Shown in pieces: positions 8,644 to 15,873 of a stretch of DNA of 64,000 nt (position 1 is the first letter of the stretch; each line of letters starts with the position of its first letter). A program made the translations under genes and the position numbers. Source of the stretch: JALZMG01 sp963739975 (GTDB lineage: Bacteria > Actinomycetota > Acidimicrobiia > Acidimicrobiales > Ilumatobacteraceae); the NCBI GenBank assembly GCA_963739975.1, contig CAVUCK010000017.1, positions 62,001-126,000 on the forward strand. Direction: 5' to 3'. Below the pieces are notes generated by a model that had not been told where the DNA came from, made no database searches, and saw only the letters and a program-made list of their open reading frames with translations.

Positions 8644-9495
8644 TCACGTGATGTGGACAGGGGTGCCCAGCGGCAGGCGATCGATGAGCGCCTCGATCAC
8701 CTCGTTGGGCAGCCGGATGCACCCGCTGGATGCGGCGCGTCCGATGGAGTCCGGGTTGTTCGTGCCGTGCACGCCGATCTGACCGATGCCACCGATGAAG
8801 TCCGTGAGCACCCCCGAGAACGCCGAGATGCCGAGGGCGACGTTGCCCCAGACGCTGTCCGGGTCGCCGGTGGCCAACTTGTCGGTGACGAAGAACCGCC
8901 CGGTCGGCGTCGGTCGGTCCGGTGTGCCGATCGCCACCGGCCACTGGCCGACCAGCGAGCCGTGCTCGACGAAGCGCAAGGTGCGCGTCGCCAGGTCGAT
9001 GTGGACCTCGGCGTGGACCGGCTCGAGCCGCACCTCGCCGGCCCGGACCCAGCCGGACGAGCCGTTGGGGCGCATCGGCAGGAGCACCTGGACCCAACCC
9101 GGGACGGCCGCCGCGCCGGGCGCAGGCTCCACCATCCCGAGCACCGTCGGCGTGCCGAACGCAGTGGCCGCCGGAACCTCGGCCACCCCGGCACCTGCCG
9201 GTCGGTCGAAGACGATCAGCCGGTCGACGAGCGACACGGCTCGCATCGCCGCTGGAGCCGGGGCCGGCGCCGAGGTCGTCGGCGGGAGGGTCGGTGCGAC
9301 GTCGGGGATGGTCGCGGTGTCGACGGTCGGCGGGGTGGAGGTGGTGGACGGCTGGGTCGCCGCGGACGGCGCCGGTGGGGGCGACGAGCCGCCGTCCCCA
9401 CCACCTGCGCACGCCGTCGCGCCGAGGGCGATGGCCGCCACCATCGCCGTGGTCCGGAAGGTCCCGATCATGACGGGCATCGCAGCGCTCCTCAT
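8644..9495 (-). CDS. L,D-transpeptidase (YkuD family), probable lipoprotein
   Basis: Cell-wall enzyme that forms 3-3 peptidoglycan cross-links or attaches proteins. The 283-residue product has a signal segment (MVAAIALGATAC) with a weak lipobox at the Cys, then a Pro/Thr/Ser-rich linker to about residue 85. The C-terminal YkuD domain has the catalytic motif HGTNNPDSIGRAASSGCIRL. ATG 9495 was chosen because it overlaps the stop of the upstream gene (ATGA). It is co-transcribed with the sigma/anti-sigma fusion downstream, which suggests that fusion controls wall remodelling. Confidence 0.92.
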   Translation of the reverse strand: MRSAAMPVMIGTFRTTAMVAAIALGATACAGGGDGGSSPPPAPSAATQPSTTSTPPTVDTATIPDVAPTLPPTTSAPAPAPAAMRAVSLVDRLIVFDRPAGAGVAEVPAATAFGTPTVLGMVEPAPGAAAVPGWVQVLLPMRPNGSSGWVRAGEVRLEPVHAEVHIDLATRTLRFVEHGSLVGQWPVAIGTPDRPTPTGRFFVTDKLATGDPDSVWGNVALGISAFSGVLTDFIGGIGQIGVHGTNNPDSIGRAASSGCIRLPNEVIEALIDRLPLGTPVHIT

Positions 9496-9899
9496 CCCGT
9501 GAAGGTCGGAGTGCGCGTGCAGACCTCGTCGAGGACGCAGGGGACCGGCGGAGGATCCTCGCCGTCCCCGCCGCCACCGCCACCGTCACCGCAGTCGGCT
9601 TCGACGGGATCACACGGGTCGTCGGTCACGTCGCCGGGACCGGGCGGGAGGTCGGGGTTGACGGGATCGTCGTCGCCGTCGTTGCCACCACCACACGGAC
9701 CCTCGACGGGATCGCAGGGGTCGTCGGTCAGGTCGTCCGGTCCGGCGGGCTCGAACGCGGGTGGCTCGTCGCCGAGCAGGTCGGCGGCCACGTGCTCGAA
9801 CTGGTCTGGTGCCGGCTGATCGGCCCGGACCTGGCTCCCGGCCAGGTTGAGGCCGGCGATCGCTGCCGCCACGATCGTCGTCCGCAGGATGGTGCGCAT
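9492..9899 (-). CDS. Small secreted acidic Cys-rich protein, unknown function
   Basis: I do not recognise this family. ATG 9899 follows a good ribosome-binding site (AAAGGGAG), giving 135 residues. The N-terminus (RTILRTTIVAAAIAGLNLAG) is a signal peptide. The mature part is Asp/Gly/Pro-rich and contains two copies of TDDPCDPVE, each followed by a second Cys and a Gly-rich run, with a third Cys pair near the C-terminus. Paired cysteines suggest disulfides outside the membrane. It is the first gene of the three-gene set with the L,D-transpeptidase and the sigma fusion, so an envelope role is inferred. Confidence 0.75.
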   Translation of the reverse strand: MRTILRTTIVAAAIAGLNLAGSQVRADQPAPDQFEHVAADLLGDEPPAFEPAGPDDLTDDPCDPVEGPCGGGNDGDDDPVNPDLPPGPGDVTDDPCDPVEADCGDGGGGGGDGEDPPPVPCVLDEVCTRTPTFTG

Positions 9900-10002
9900 G
9901 CTCGCTCCCTTTCGTCGGCACCCGGGCCGATCCCGGGTGACGACGGACCTGACGAACGAACCGGCCGCCGCCTTACACCTTCGCGCCACTGGCGCGGCGG
10001 TG

Positions 10003-10086
10003 TCACAGGCGGATCAGGGCGATGACGCCGGCGAGCAGGATGACCAGCAGCAGCAGACCGATGGCGAGCGTGGTGGCCGGGCGCAT
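10003..10086 (-). CDS. Candidate 27-residue single-span membrane microprotein
   Basis: This short frame encodes Met-Arg-Pro followed by one hydrophobic helix (LAIGLLLLVILLAGVIALIR) and ends at TGA 10003. It begins 12 nt after the stop of the upstream gene and is followed by a 103-nt gap. The ribosome-binding site is weak. The perfect hydrophobic span and the charged termini argue for a real membrane peptide, but length alone makes this uncertain. Confidence 0.4.
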   Translation of the reverse strand: MRPATTLAIGLLLLVILLAGVIALIRL

Positions 10087-10098
10087 CGAGATCGCACG

Positions 10099-10956
10099 CT
10101 ACTGGCGGGAGCGCAGCTCCACCGGCGAGGCGGCGACCGGTTCGTCGCCCTCGAGCGGGGACAGGACCGCCGAATCGCCGACGCCGATGTCCAGCTCGGC
10201 GGCGGCCGACCGCCGGTCGAGGGCGAGGGCGTAGACGCCCTGCGAATCGAGGATCAGCCCCACCGCACCGACAGGCAGGTGGCCGAACGCGGTGTCGATG
10301 CGGGCGATCCGGGTCTCGCCGCCGACGACCACCCGCCAGGCCTCGACGCCGGCCGGAAGTTCGTCGGGGCCGACGTTGAGCTGGCAGTTGCCGAAGCGGT
10401 CGACCCACAGCACCTCGGCGTGGATGCCGTCGGCCTCCTGGCGCGGCAGGGGCACCATGCCGGGCAGCAGGGCGTACGGGTCGATGGCCGGACCGAGGTC
10501 GGCGAGGTCGACCCCGTTGCACAGGTGGGCGGCCGCCGGCGCGAACACGTCACGGCCGGCGAACGTCGATCCGGGGGCGTCGAGCTGGTAGCGCGGGTTG
10601 GCCAGCTCGACGGCTCGTTCGGCCCCGCCGGCGACGGCGACGGCAGGCGCCAGCAGACCGTTGTCCGGACCGACGAAGACGCCGGCGCCCTCGGCGACCT
10701 CCACGGCGACGGCGCGGCGGGCGGTGCCGACGCCCGGGTCCACGACGGCGACCACCACGCCCTCGGCGACGTACGGGATGGCGCGGGCGAGCGCCAGCGA
10801 ACCGCCGCGAACGTCGAACGGCCGGACACCGTGGGTGAGGTCGATGGCGGTGGCGTGCGGCGCCAGGTCGCGCAGCACCGACTTGACGACGCCGACGAAC
10901 TCGTCGTCCCAGCCGTAGTCGGTGAGCAAGGACACCGTGTCGTACCGGCGAGCCAT
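10099..10956 (-). CDS. SAM hydroxide adenosyltransferase (DUF62 family)
   Basis: Family related to fluorinase and chlorinase; known bacterial members hydrolyse S-adenosylmethionine to adenosine and methionine. The start is ATG 10956 (MARRYDTVSLLTDYGWDDEF), giving 285 residues. Signatures are LLTDYG at the N-terminus, VVDPGVGTARRAVAV near residue 72, FVGPDNGLLAP near residue 93, and the C-terminal barrel with VDRFGNCQLNV. It is transcribed divergently from proC across a 148-bp gap. Confidence 0.93.
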   Translation of the reverse strand: MARRYDTVSLLTDYGWDDEFVGVVKSVLRDLAPHATAIDLTHGVRPFDVRGGSLALARAIPYVAEGVVVAVVDPGVGTARRAVAVEVAEGAGVFVGPDNGLLAPAVAVAGGAERAVELANPRYQLDAPGSTFAGRDVFAPAAAHLCNGVDLADLGPAIDPYALLPGMVPLPRQEADGIHAEVLWVDRFGNCQLNVGPDELPAGVEAWRVVVGGETRIARIDTAFGHLPVGAVGLILDSQGVYALALDRRSAAAELDIGVGDSAVLSPLEGDEPVAASPVELRSRQ

Positions 10957-11091
10957 CGGCGCCGAGGGTATCGAGGCACGCGCTTTCCGATCTGGTCCCC
11001 TCGTGACACCCAGGGGAGGTGCCGGGGTCGGCGCGCTCGGGGATGTCGGTCTCGCTCGCGCCGACCTCGGTCTGCGGGTGGGCGACGAGGG

Positions 11092-11104
11092 GTACCGTGA
11101 TCCG
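11092..11104 (+). promoter_or_regulatory. Probable -10 box of a leaderless proC transcript
   Basis: TACCGT at 11092-11097 fits the actinobacterial -10 pattern TAnnnT, and ATG 11105 lies where transcription would start. No ribosome-binding site is visible, so leaderless translation is likely. The rest of the 148-bp divergent gap contains a GC-rich dyad near 11023-11066. Confidence 0.5.
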
Positions 11105-11890
11105 ATGGCCCGGCGATTGGTGATCGTGGGCGGCGGCAACATGGGGGCGGCGCTGGCCGGCGGGCTCATCGCCAGCGGCATGGCCGCCGACGAGCTGGCG
11201 ATCAGCGAAGCGCTGCCCGCTCGTCGCCGGGAGCTGGAGGCGATGTTCCCAGGCGTCCTGGTGTCATCGGAGGTCGCCGCGGCGGACAGCGCGGTGATCG
11301 CCGTCAAGCCGGGCGACGTCACTGCGGCAGTCGGTGCTGCGGTGGCCGCCGGCGCCGGACGCATCCTGTCGATCGCCGCCGGCGTCCGGCTGGCCAGCCT
11401 GGAGGCTGCGGCCGGGCCCGAGGTCGCGGTGGTGCGGGCGATGCCCAACACGCCCGCGCTGATCCGCCAAGGTGCATCGGCGATCGCCGGCGGGACCCGA
11501 ACCGGAGACGCCGACCTGGTGTGGGCCGAGGAGGTGCTCGGCGCCGTCGGCATCGTCGAGCGCGTCGAGGAGTCACAGCTCGACGCCGTCACGGCGGTCA
11601 GCGGGTCGGGTCCGGCCTACGTGTTCCTGGTCGCCGAGGCGCTCGTCGCCGCCGGCGTCGACAACGGGCTGCCCCAGGAGCTGGCCGAGCGGTTGGCGAC
11701 CCAGCTGCTGGTCGGATCGGCGGCGCTCCTGGCGGAGCGTGGCGACGCGGCGACGTTGCGGGCCAACGTCACGTCGCCCGGAGGGACGACGGCGGCCGGC
11801 CTGGCCGTGCTGGAGGAGCGCGGCGTCCGGGACGCAGTCGCCGCCGCCGTGCGGGCCGCCGCCGTGCGCAGCGCCGAGTTGGGCGTGTGA
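11105..11890 (+). CDS. proC: Pyrroline-5-carboxylate reductase
   Basis: Last step of proline synthesis: NAD(P)H reduction of pyrroline-5-carboxylate. The 261-residue protein starts at ATG 11105 (MARRLVIVGGGNMGAALAGG) with the Rossmann motif GGGNMG. Other family blocks are AVKPGDV near residue 66, RAMPNTPALI near residue 112 and the C-terminal signature TSPGGTTAAGLAVLE near residue 222. It is monocistronic, followed by a structured intergenic region. Confidence 0.97.
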   Translation: MARRLVIVGGGNMGAALAGGLIASGMAADELAISEALPARRRELEAMFPGVLVSSEVAAADSAVIAVKPGDVTAAVGAAVAAGAGRILSIAAGVRLASLEAAAGPEVAVVRAMPNTPALIRQGASAIAGGTRTGDADLVWAEEVLGAVGIVERVEESQLDAVTAVSGSGPAYVFLVAEALVAAGVDNGLPQELAERLATQLLVGSAALLAERGDAATLRANVTSPGGTTAAGLAVLEERGVRDAVAAAVRAAAVRSAELGV

Positions 11891-11942
11891 ATTACGCCAC
11901 TGTTTTTCGGGCGTGACTCTTTTCTCACGAGCGGGCAGCACC

Positions 11943-12037
11943 TAGGGTGACGGCGTTGAGACGCGCCGGGTGGATTCCCGGCTGCGCCGACGGGGCTGGT
12001 GCCATCGGGGGGTTGGCACCGGCCCTCGTCGCGTCTC
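11943..12037 (+). ncRNA. Candidate structured small RNA with its own promoter
   Basis: A -10 box TAGGGT (11943-11948) with TTTTCT 17 bp upstream would start transcription near 11955. The following 80 nt fold as an outer stem GAGACGCG (11958-11965) with CGCGTCTC (12030-12037). Inside are GCCGGG/CCCGGC and the hairpin GGCTGGTGCC ... GGCACCGGCC with a G-rich loop. A strong hairpin at 12057-12098 could end it. I cannot match it to a known RNA family. Confidence 0.4.
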
Positions 12038-12056
12038 GGCCCGTGTGCCGGCGGTG

Positions 12057-12098
12057 AGGTGAGCGGTGAGGGGAGACCGTCCCCTCACCGCTCACCTC
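12057..12098. terminator. Strong bidirectional hairpin between convergent units
   Basis: An 18-bp perfect inverted repeat (AGGTGAGCGGTGAGGGGA and its complement) with a 5-nt loop, GACCG. It lies between the candidate RNA on the plus strand and the end of the YbjN gene on the minus strand. U-tracts are short, so it may act as a GC-rich actinobacterial terminator on both strands. Confidence 0.65.
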
Positions 12099-12561
12099 TT
12101 AGCGGAAACGGCTGGCGAAGGCGATGCGCAGCAGCGACTGGAAGCACTGCTCGACCGTGGCGTAGAGCGTGCCGATCGCCCGATCCAGCTCGGCCTCGGA
12201 CAGCGTGCCGACGGGAGCCTCGCCGCGCAGGAACACGGCGTCCTCGATGCCGATCGAGAAGTGGGCGCCGACCAGCTTCTCGTTGCGCCGCAGCAAGTGC
12301 TCGTACAGCTGGGCCGCGTTCTCCTCCGGCGCCGGCAGCACGTACGTCTCGTAGCGAAAGCGTGCGCTGGCCGAGCGTCAGCCACACCGTCGTGAACTCC
12401 TTGTCCTCGCCGCGCAGGCGCACGTACCACCGGCGCTCGTCGCCCTCGGCCCGCTCGATCGACTCGACCGGCACGCTGGCACTCGTGGCGATCGACGCCA
12501 ACCACTCGTCGATGCGTCGCTCCAGCAACGCCAGCGCGGCGTCGTCGTACACGTCACTCAT
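12099..12561 (-). pseudogene. YbjN domain protein, one single-base frameshift
   Basis: YbjN/type III secretion chaperone-like fold, function unsettled; the gene next to mshA is conserved in actinobacteria. The N-terminal part (MSDVYDDAALALLERRIDEW to WLTLGQRTLS) and the C-terminal part (LPAPEENAAQLYEHLLRRNE to IAFASRFR) are in different frames. Dropping one base near 12354 restores the expected junction RTLSYETYVLPAPEEN. The start ATG 12561 overlaps the mshA stop (ATGA). The frames flanking the indel look undamaged, so a sequencing indel is possible. Confidence 0.82.
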
Positions 12562-13778
12562 GAGCAAGCCACCAGCTCCATGGCCGGGCGGCCGGCGAGG
12601 TCGGCGTAGACGCGGCGCAACCGGGCGGCGGTGAACCCCCACGTGAACCGACGGGCCCGGACGGCTGCCGCCTCACCCATCCCGGCCGCACCGATCGGAT
12701 CGTCGAGCACCTCGCGCAGTGCCCGCCCGAAGCGCGCCGGATCGCGCCCGTCGACCAGCAGGCCGGTCACGCCGTCGTGGACGATGTTCAGCAGCCCGCC
12801 GACGGCACTGGCGACGACCGGGATGCCGCACGCCGCCGCCTCCAAGGCGACCAACCCGAAGCTCTCGCTGCGGCTCGGCACGACGACGACATCGGCGGCG
12901 CGGTAGTAGCTGGAGAGGATGTGGTGCGGGCGTGGTGCCACGAACTGCACTCGATCGGCGAGGTCGAGCTCGTCGACGAGCTGCTCGACCCGGGCCATCT
13001 CCGCCGCGCCATCGAGGCCGCTGGCACCGCCGACGACGACGAGCAGCGCGTCCGGCACGTGCGCCATCGCGGCGACGGCGACGTCCGGGCCCTTGAGCGG
13101 CTGGATCCGCCCGACGAACAGCACGATCGGCCGGTCGCCGGGCAGCCCGACGGCGCGCCGAGCGCCACCTCGATCGCCCGGCGCGAAGAAGGCGTGCTCG
13201 ACGGCCGGGGGCACGACCTCGAGCCGGCCGGCCGGGTCCCCGTAGAAGCGGCGGAACTGGCGCTCCTCCTCCGGGCAGCTGACACAGATGACGTCGCTGC
13301 AGCCGATGATCTCCGCCTCGGCCCGGTCACGCCAGCTCGGCTCGAGGTCGCCGCCTTCGGCCTTGACGCGAGCCAGCGTGTGGAACGTGGACACGAGCGG
13401 AACGTCGAGCTCGTGCTTCAGTCGATGCCCGACCATGCCGCTCAGCCAGTAGTTGCCGTGGATGACGTCGACGCCGGGACCGGCGAGGACGTGGTCGCGG
13501 ACGCGGGCCGTGAAGACGTCCAGCTCATCGGCCAGCGCCTCCTTCGGCAACGCGAAGTGACCGGCAGGAACGTGCACCACCCGATGGCCCGGCTCGACCT
13601 GGACCTCGGGCGGCAGGCCCGGCCGGTCGGCGCGCGTATACGTCGTGCACTCCACCCCGGCCTGGGCGAGCGCCGACGCGACCTCGCGCACGTACACGTT
13701 CATCCCGCCGCTGTCGCCGGCACCAGGCTGCACGAGCGGCGAGGTGTGCAGCGAGATCATCGCCACCCGCTGGACCAC
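12558..13778 (-). CDS. mshA: D-inositol-3-phosphate glycosyltransferase
   Basis: GT4 enzyme for the first step of mycothiol synthesis: transfer of GlcNAc from UDP-GlcNAc to inositol-3-phosphate. I keep GTG 13778 as start because the first beta strand (RVAMISLHTSP) is needed; ATG 13760 would remove part of it. Of 406 residues, key blocks are PGAGDSGGMNVYVRE near 18-32, VIHGNYWLSG, FVGRIQPLKGPDV near 215 and SRSESFGLVALEAAACG near 300, the sugar-nucleotide EX7E site. Its stop overlaps the YbjN gene; an XRE regulator lies 13 nt upstream on the same strand. Confidence 0.93.
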   Translation of the reverse strand: MVQRVAMISLHTSPLVQPGAGDSGGMNVYVREVASALAQAGVECTTYTRADRPGLPPEVQVEPGHRVVHVPAGHFALPKEALADELDVFTARVRDHVLAGPGVDVIHGNYWLSGMVGHRLKHELDVPLVSTFHTLARVKAEGGDLEPSWRDRAEAEIIGCSDVICVSCPEEERQFRRFYGDPAGRLEVVPPAVEHAFFAPGDRGGARRAVGLPGDRPIVLFVGRIQPLKGPDVAVAAMAHVPDALLVVVGGASGLDGAAEMARVEQLVDELDLADRVQFVAPRPHHILSSYYRAADVVVVPSRSESFGLVALEAAACGIPVVASAVGGLLNIVHDGVTGLLVDGRDPARFGRALREVLDDPIGAAGMGEAAAVRARRFTWGFTAARLRRVYADLAGRPAMELVACS

Positions 13779-13791
13779 TGGCCGCTCCGGA

Positions 13792-14163
13792 TCAGCTACC
13801 GACGTAGCTGTCGTAGACGTTCAGCAGCGCCTGCTTCTGCTCGGCCGTGAGCAGCGGGTCGCGCGACACGGCCTCGCGCACGCTCGGCGCTCCCGCTTCG
13901 TCCTCCGACAGCAGTCCGGCTCGCACGTACAACGTCTCGGCGCTGATCTTCAGCGCCTTGGCCAACTGCTGCAGGATCTCGGCCGACGGGCGCCGCAGGC
14001 CGCGCTCGATCTGCGAGAGGTAGGGGTTGGAGACGCCGGCCAGCTCGGCCAGACGGCGCACGGACATGCTGGCGATCTCGCGCTGGGACTTGATGAACTC
14101 ACCCAGCTCGGCGACGCGGTGCTCGAGCTCCTCGCGCAGATCGTTGGGCGACGGCATGGTCAC
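13792..14163 (-). CDS. XRE-family helix-turn-helix regulator
   Basis: A 123-residue protein with one Cro/C1-type HTH at residues 22-80 (SVRRLAELAGVSNPYLSQIE, RPSAEILQQLAKALKIS). This is followed by a short C-terminal tail (SRDPLLTAEQKQALLNVYDS) typical of a small actinobacterial subfamily. It overlaps the RsiG-like gene by 4 nt and precedes mshA by 13 nt, so the three are probably co-transcribed. The target is unknown. Confidence 0.9.
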   Translation of the reverse strand: MTMPSPNDLREELEHRVAELGEFIKSQREIASMSVRRLAELAGVSNPYLSQIERGLRRPSAEILQQLAKALKISAETLYVRAGLLSEDEAGAPSVREAVSRDPLLTAEQKQALLNVYDSYVGS

Positions 14164-14621
14164 GGCTCCTCGCCCTCGGCGGTGCTGGTGGTGGCGGCGA
14201 ACGCCGACACGAACTGCTCGGTCAGCTCGTCGAGCTCGCGCTCGACGGCGCGCCGCTCGGACGAGACCCCAGCCTCGAAGTCATCCAGGGCGGCGACGAG
14301 CAAGGTCAGCTCGTCGACGTCAAGCTCGGGCAGGCGGCCGTAGCCGTGGTCGGCGCACACCCGGTCCAGCTGCTCGGCTCGAGGGTGACCACTCCAGTCG
14401 TCGACGGGCCTCGGCGGACGGCCCGGGCCGCCGAGCAACCGATCGGACAGCACGTCGCGCAGCTCGTCCTGGCGATCACCGACGCGGCCGGCACCCTGGC
14501 GTTGGTCGAGCTCGGCGCGGGCCAGGTCGGCGCGACCCTGGGCGACCCTGCGCACGTAGGAGATGGCGTCGTCGGTCTCCTGCAGGTCGCGACGCCGCTG
14601 GCGGAGGTCCTCGATGCTCAC
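14160..14621 (-). CDS. rsiG: RsiG-like anti-sigma factor with two c-di-GMP-binding motif copies
   Basis: In Streptomyces, RsiG holds sigma WhiG when loaded with cyclic di-GMP. The known signature is E-x3-S-x2-R-x3-Q-x3-D on each of two antiparallel helices. This 153-residue coiled protein shows two matches. The first is D17-x3-S21-x2-R24-x3-Q28-x3-D32 in helix 1 (TDDAISYVRRVAQGRAD). The second is E116-x3-S120-x2-R123-x3-E127-x3-D131 in the last helix. Each copy has one conservative change (E to D; Q to E). The start is GTG 14621, overlapping the stop of the 37-codon ORF upstream. No whiG-type sigma gene lies in the window. Confidence 0.78.
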   Translation of the reverse strand: MSIEDLRQRRRDLQETDDAISYVRRVAQGRADLARAELDQRQGAGRVGDRQDELRDVLSDRLLGGPGRPPRPVDDWSGHPRAEQLDRVCADHGYGRLPELDVDELTLLVAALDDFEAGVSSERRAVERELDELTEQFVSAFAATTSTAEGEEP

Positions 14622-14731
14622 GCAAGCACCTCACCGTGGTCGATCACGCCGAGCAGAAGCGAGCCAAGAACTCGGCCGTGAGCCAAAAGACCGTGCTGAT
14701 GATTCGCTCGCTCGAAGACTCGGTCGCTCAT
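14618..14731 (-). CDS. 37-residue small ORF locked between two genes, unknown function
   Basis: Not recognised. ATG 14731 overlaps the stop of the MoaD/ThiS gene (ATGA), and its TGA overlaps the GTG start of the RsiG-like gene (GTGA). Double 4-nt overlap is hard to get by chance and suggests translational coupling. The peptide has a charged start (MSDRVFERANHQHG) and a short hydrophobic stretch (GRVLGSLLLGVI) ending DHGEVLA. It could be a tiny regulator or simply a coupling ORF. Confidence 0.6.
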   Translation of the reverse strand: MSDRVFERANHQHGLLAHGRVLGSLLLGVIDHGEVLA

Positions 14732-14970
14732 CGCGCCCCTCCGGACACCGGCGGCAGCACGGCCACCTCGTCGCCCGGGCCGACGCGCGTGGCGTCGTCG
14801 GCGGCGTCGCCGTTGACCCAGATGCGGCACGTGTCGAGCACCTCGACGAAGCGCGGGCCGTAGCGCTGGCGCGCCACACCGAGGACCTCGGCCACGGTCG
14901 ACCCCGGGAGGTCGTCGCGACCGGTCCCAGCGGCCTCCCTGGCCGACGCGAACATCCGCACGATCGCCAC
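14728..14970 (-). CDS. MoaD/ThiS-family sulfur-carrier protein
   Basis: Ubiquitin-like beta-grasp protein of 80 residues that would carry sulfur as a C-terminal thiocarboxylate for molybdopterin or thiamin synthesis. The fold is evident from VRMFASAREAAG, WVNGDAADDAT and GDEVAVLPPVSGG. The essential Gly-Gly is followed by two extra residues (Ala-Arg), so the carrier would need trimming or is not used in the standard way. No partner activating enzyme lies nearby. Confidence 0.85.
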   Translation of the reverse strand: MAIVRMFASAREAAGTGRDDLPGSTVAEVLGVARQRYGPRFVEVLDTCRIWVNGDAADDATRVGPGDEVAVLPPVSGGAR

Positions 14971-15041
14971 TGTCGATGCAGCGTACGGGCGGGCCGGGGG
15001 CCTTCGGCGCCTCGGGCGCCCACCGGTAGCCTTCGGCGCTC

Positions 15042-15824
15042 GTGGCCACTGAGAAGCGTGAACGGCAGCGGGCCAACCGGCAGCTGCGCAACGAGCAGGT
15101 CGTGCGGGTGGACAAGCGGCGCACGCGCACTCGACGACTGGTCATCGGCGTGGTCGCGGTGGTGGGTGGCGTGGCCCTCGTGCTCCTGCTGGCCTGGCTG
15201 GTCAACCGGGGCGGCGACGACGACGCACCCGCCACGACGACGACCGTGCCGGCAGCCGGCTTCGCCTACGGCACGGGCGAGTGCCCGCCCGAGGAGGTGG
15301 CCGAGCCGGTCACGTCGTTCGCCGCCGCACCGCAGCTGTGCATCGACCCGGCAGCGACGTACTCGGCCCGGTTCGTCACCGACCGAGGCGACATCGTCGT
15401 CGAGCTCGACGCCGCCGACGTCCCGGGCACCGTCAACAACTTCGTCACGCTCGCCCGCTACGGCTACTACGACGACACGCTGCTGTTCCGCACCAACACG
15501 AGCATCGGCATCGTGCAGGGCGGCGGGCAGGACAACTTGGCGTCGCCCGGTTACGAGATCCCCGACGAGGACGACGGGTTCACGTACACCGCCGGTCAGC
15601 TGGCCATGGCCCGCACGGCGGCCCCCAACTCGTCCGGCGGGCAGTGGTTCTTCACCGTCAACGATGCCGCCGCGGCGCTCGACGCCCAGGGCACGTACGT
15701 CGTGTTCGGTCAGGTGACCGAGGGCCTCGACGTGCTGGAGGACGTCCTCGCCCTGGCCGGTGACGACGGCGACACCCCGACCGAGGACGTCGTCCTCGAA
15801 ACGGTCGAGATCACGGAGACGTGA
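15042..15824 (+). CDS. Membrane-anchored cyclophilin-type peptidyl-prolyl isomerase
   Basis: Catalyses proline cis-trans isomerisation, here outside the cytoplasm. The start is GTG 15042, giving 260 residues. A highly basic N-terminus (residues 1-33) precedes one membrane span (LVIGVVAVVGGVALVLLLAW, 34-53), a Thr linker, a pair of cysteines near 87 and 103, and the cyclophilin domain from about 108. Family features are RGDIVVELDAADVPGTVNNF and SSGGQWFFTV. It reads divergently from the MoaD/ThiS gene. Confidence 0.93.
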   Translation: MATEKRERQRANRQLRNEQVVRVDKRRTRTRRLVIGVVAVVGGVALVLLLAWLVNRGGDDDAPATTTTVPAAGFAYGTGECPPEEVAEPVTSFAAAPQLCIDPAATYSARFVTDRGDIVVELDAADVPGTVNNFVTLARYGYYDDTLLFRTNTSIGIVQGGGQDNLASPGYEIPDEDDGFTYTAGQLAMARTAAPNSSGGQWFFTVNDAAAALDAQGTYVVFGQVTEGLDVLEDVLALAGDDGDTPTEDVVLETVEITET

Positions 15825-15838
15825 TGACTCGCTAGATC

Positions 15839-15868
15839 GCGCGCTGCGGTCGGGGGCCGAAGCGCGCA
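15839..15868. terminator. Convergent-gene hairpin
   Basis: GCGCGCT pairs with AGCGCGC around a GC-rich inner stem, between the cyclophilin gene and the convergent S51-like gene. No clear U-tract is present, so terminator function is inferred from position. Confidence 0.5.
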
Positions 15869-15873
15869 CGTCC

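Noticed and set aside
7286..8782. Long plus-strand frames opposite the sigma fusion and other GC-rich genes
   Set aside because: They are Arg/Gly-rich shadows caused by third-position GC bias, with no motifs.
11943..12037. 6C RNA family for the structured element after proC
   Set aside because: Only one hairpin loop has a run of six C (and on the opposite strand); the two-loop 6C pattern is not met.
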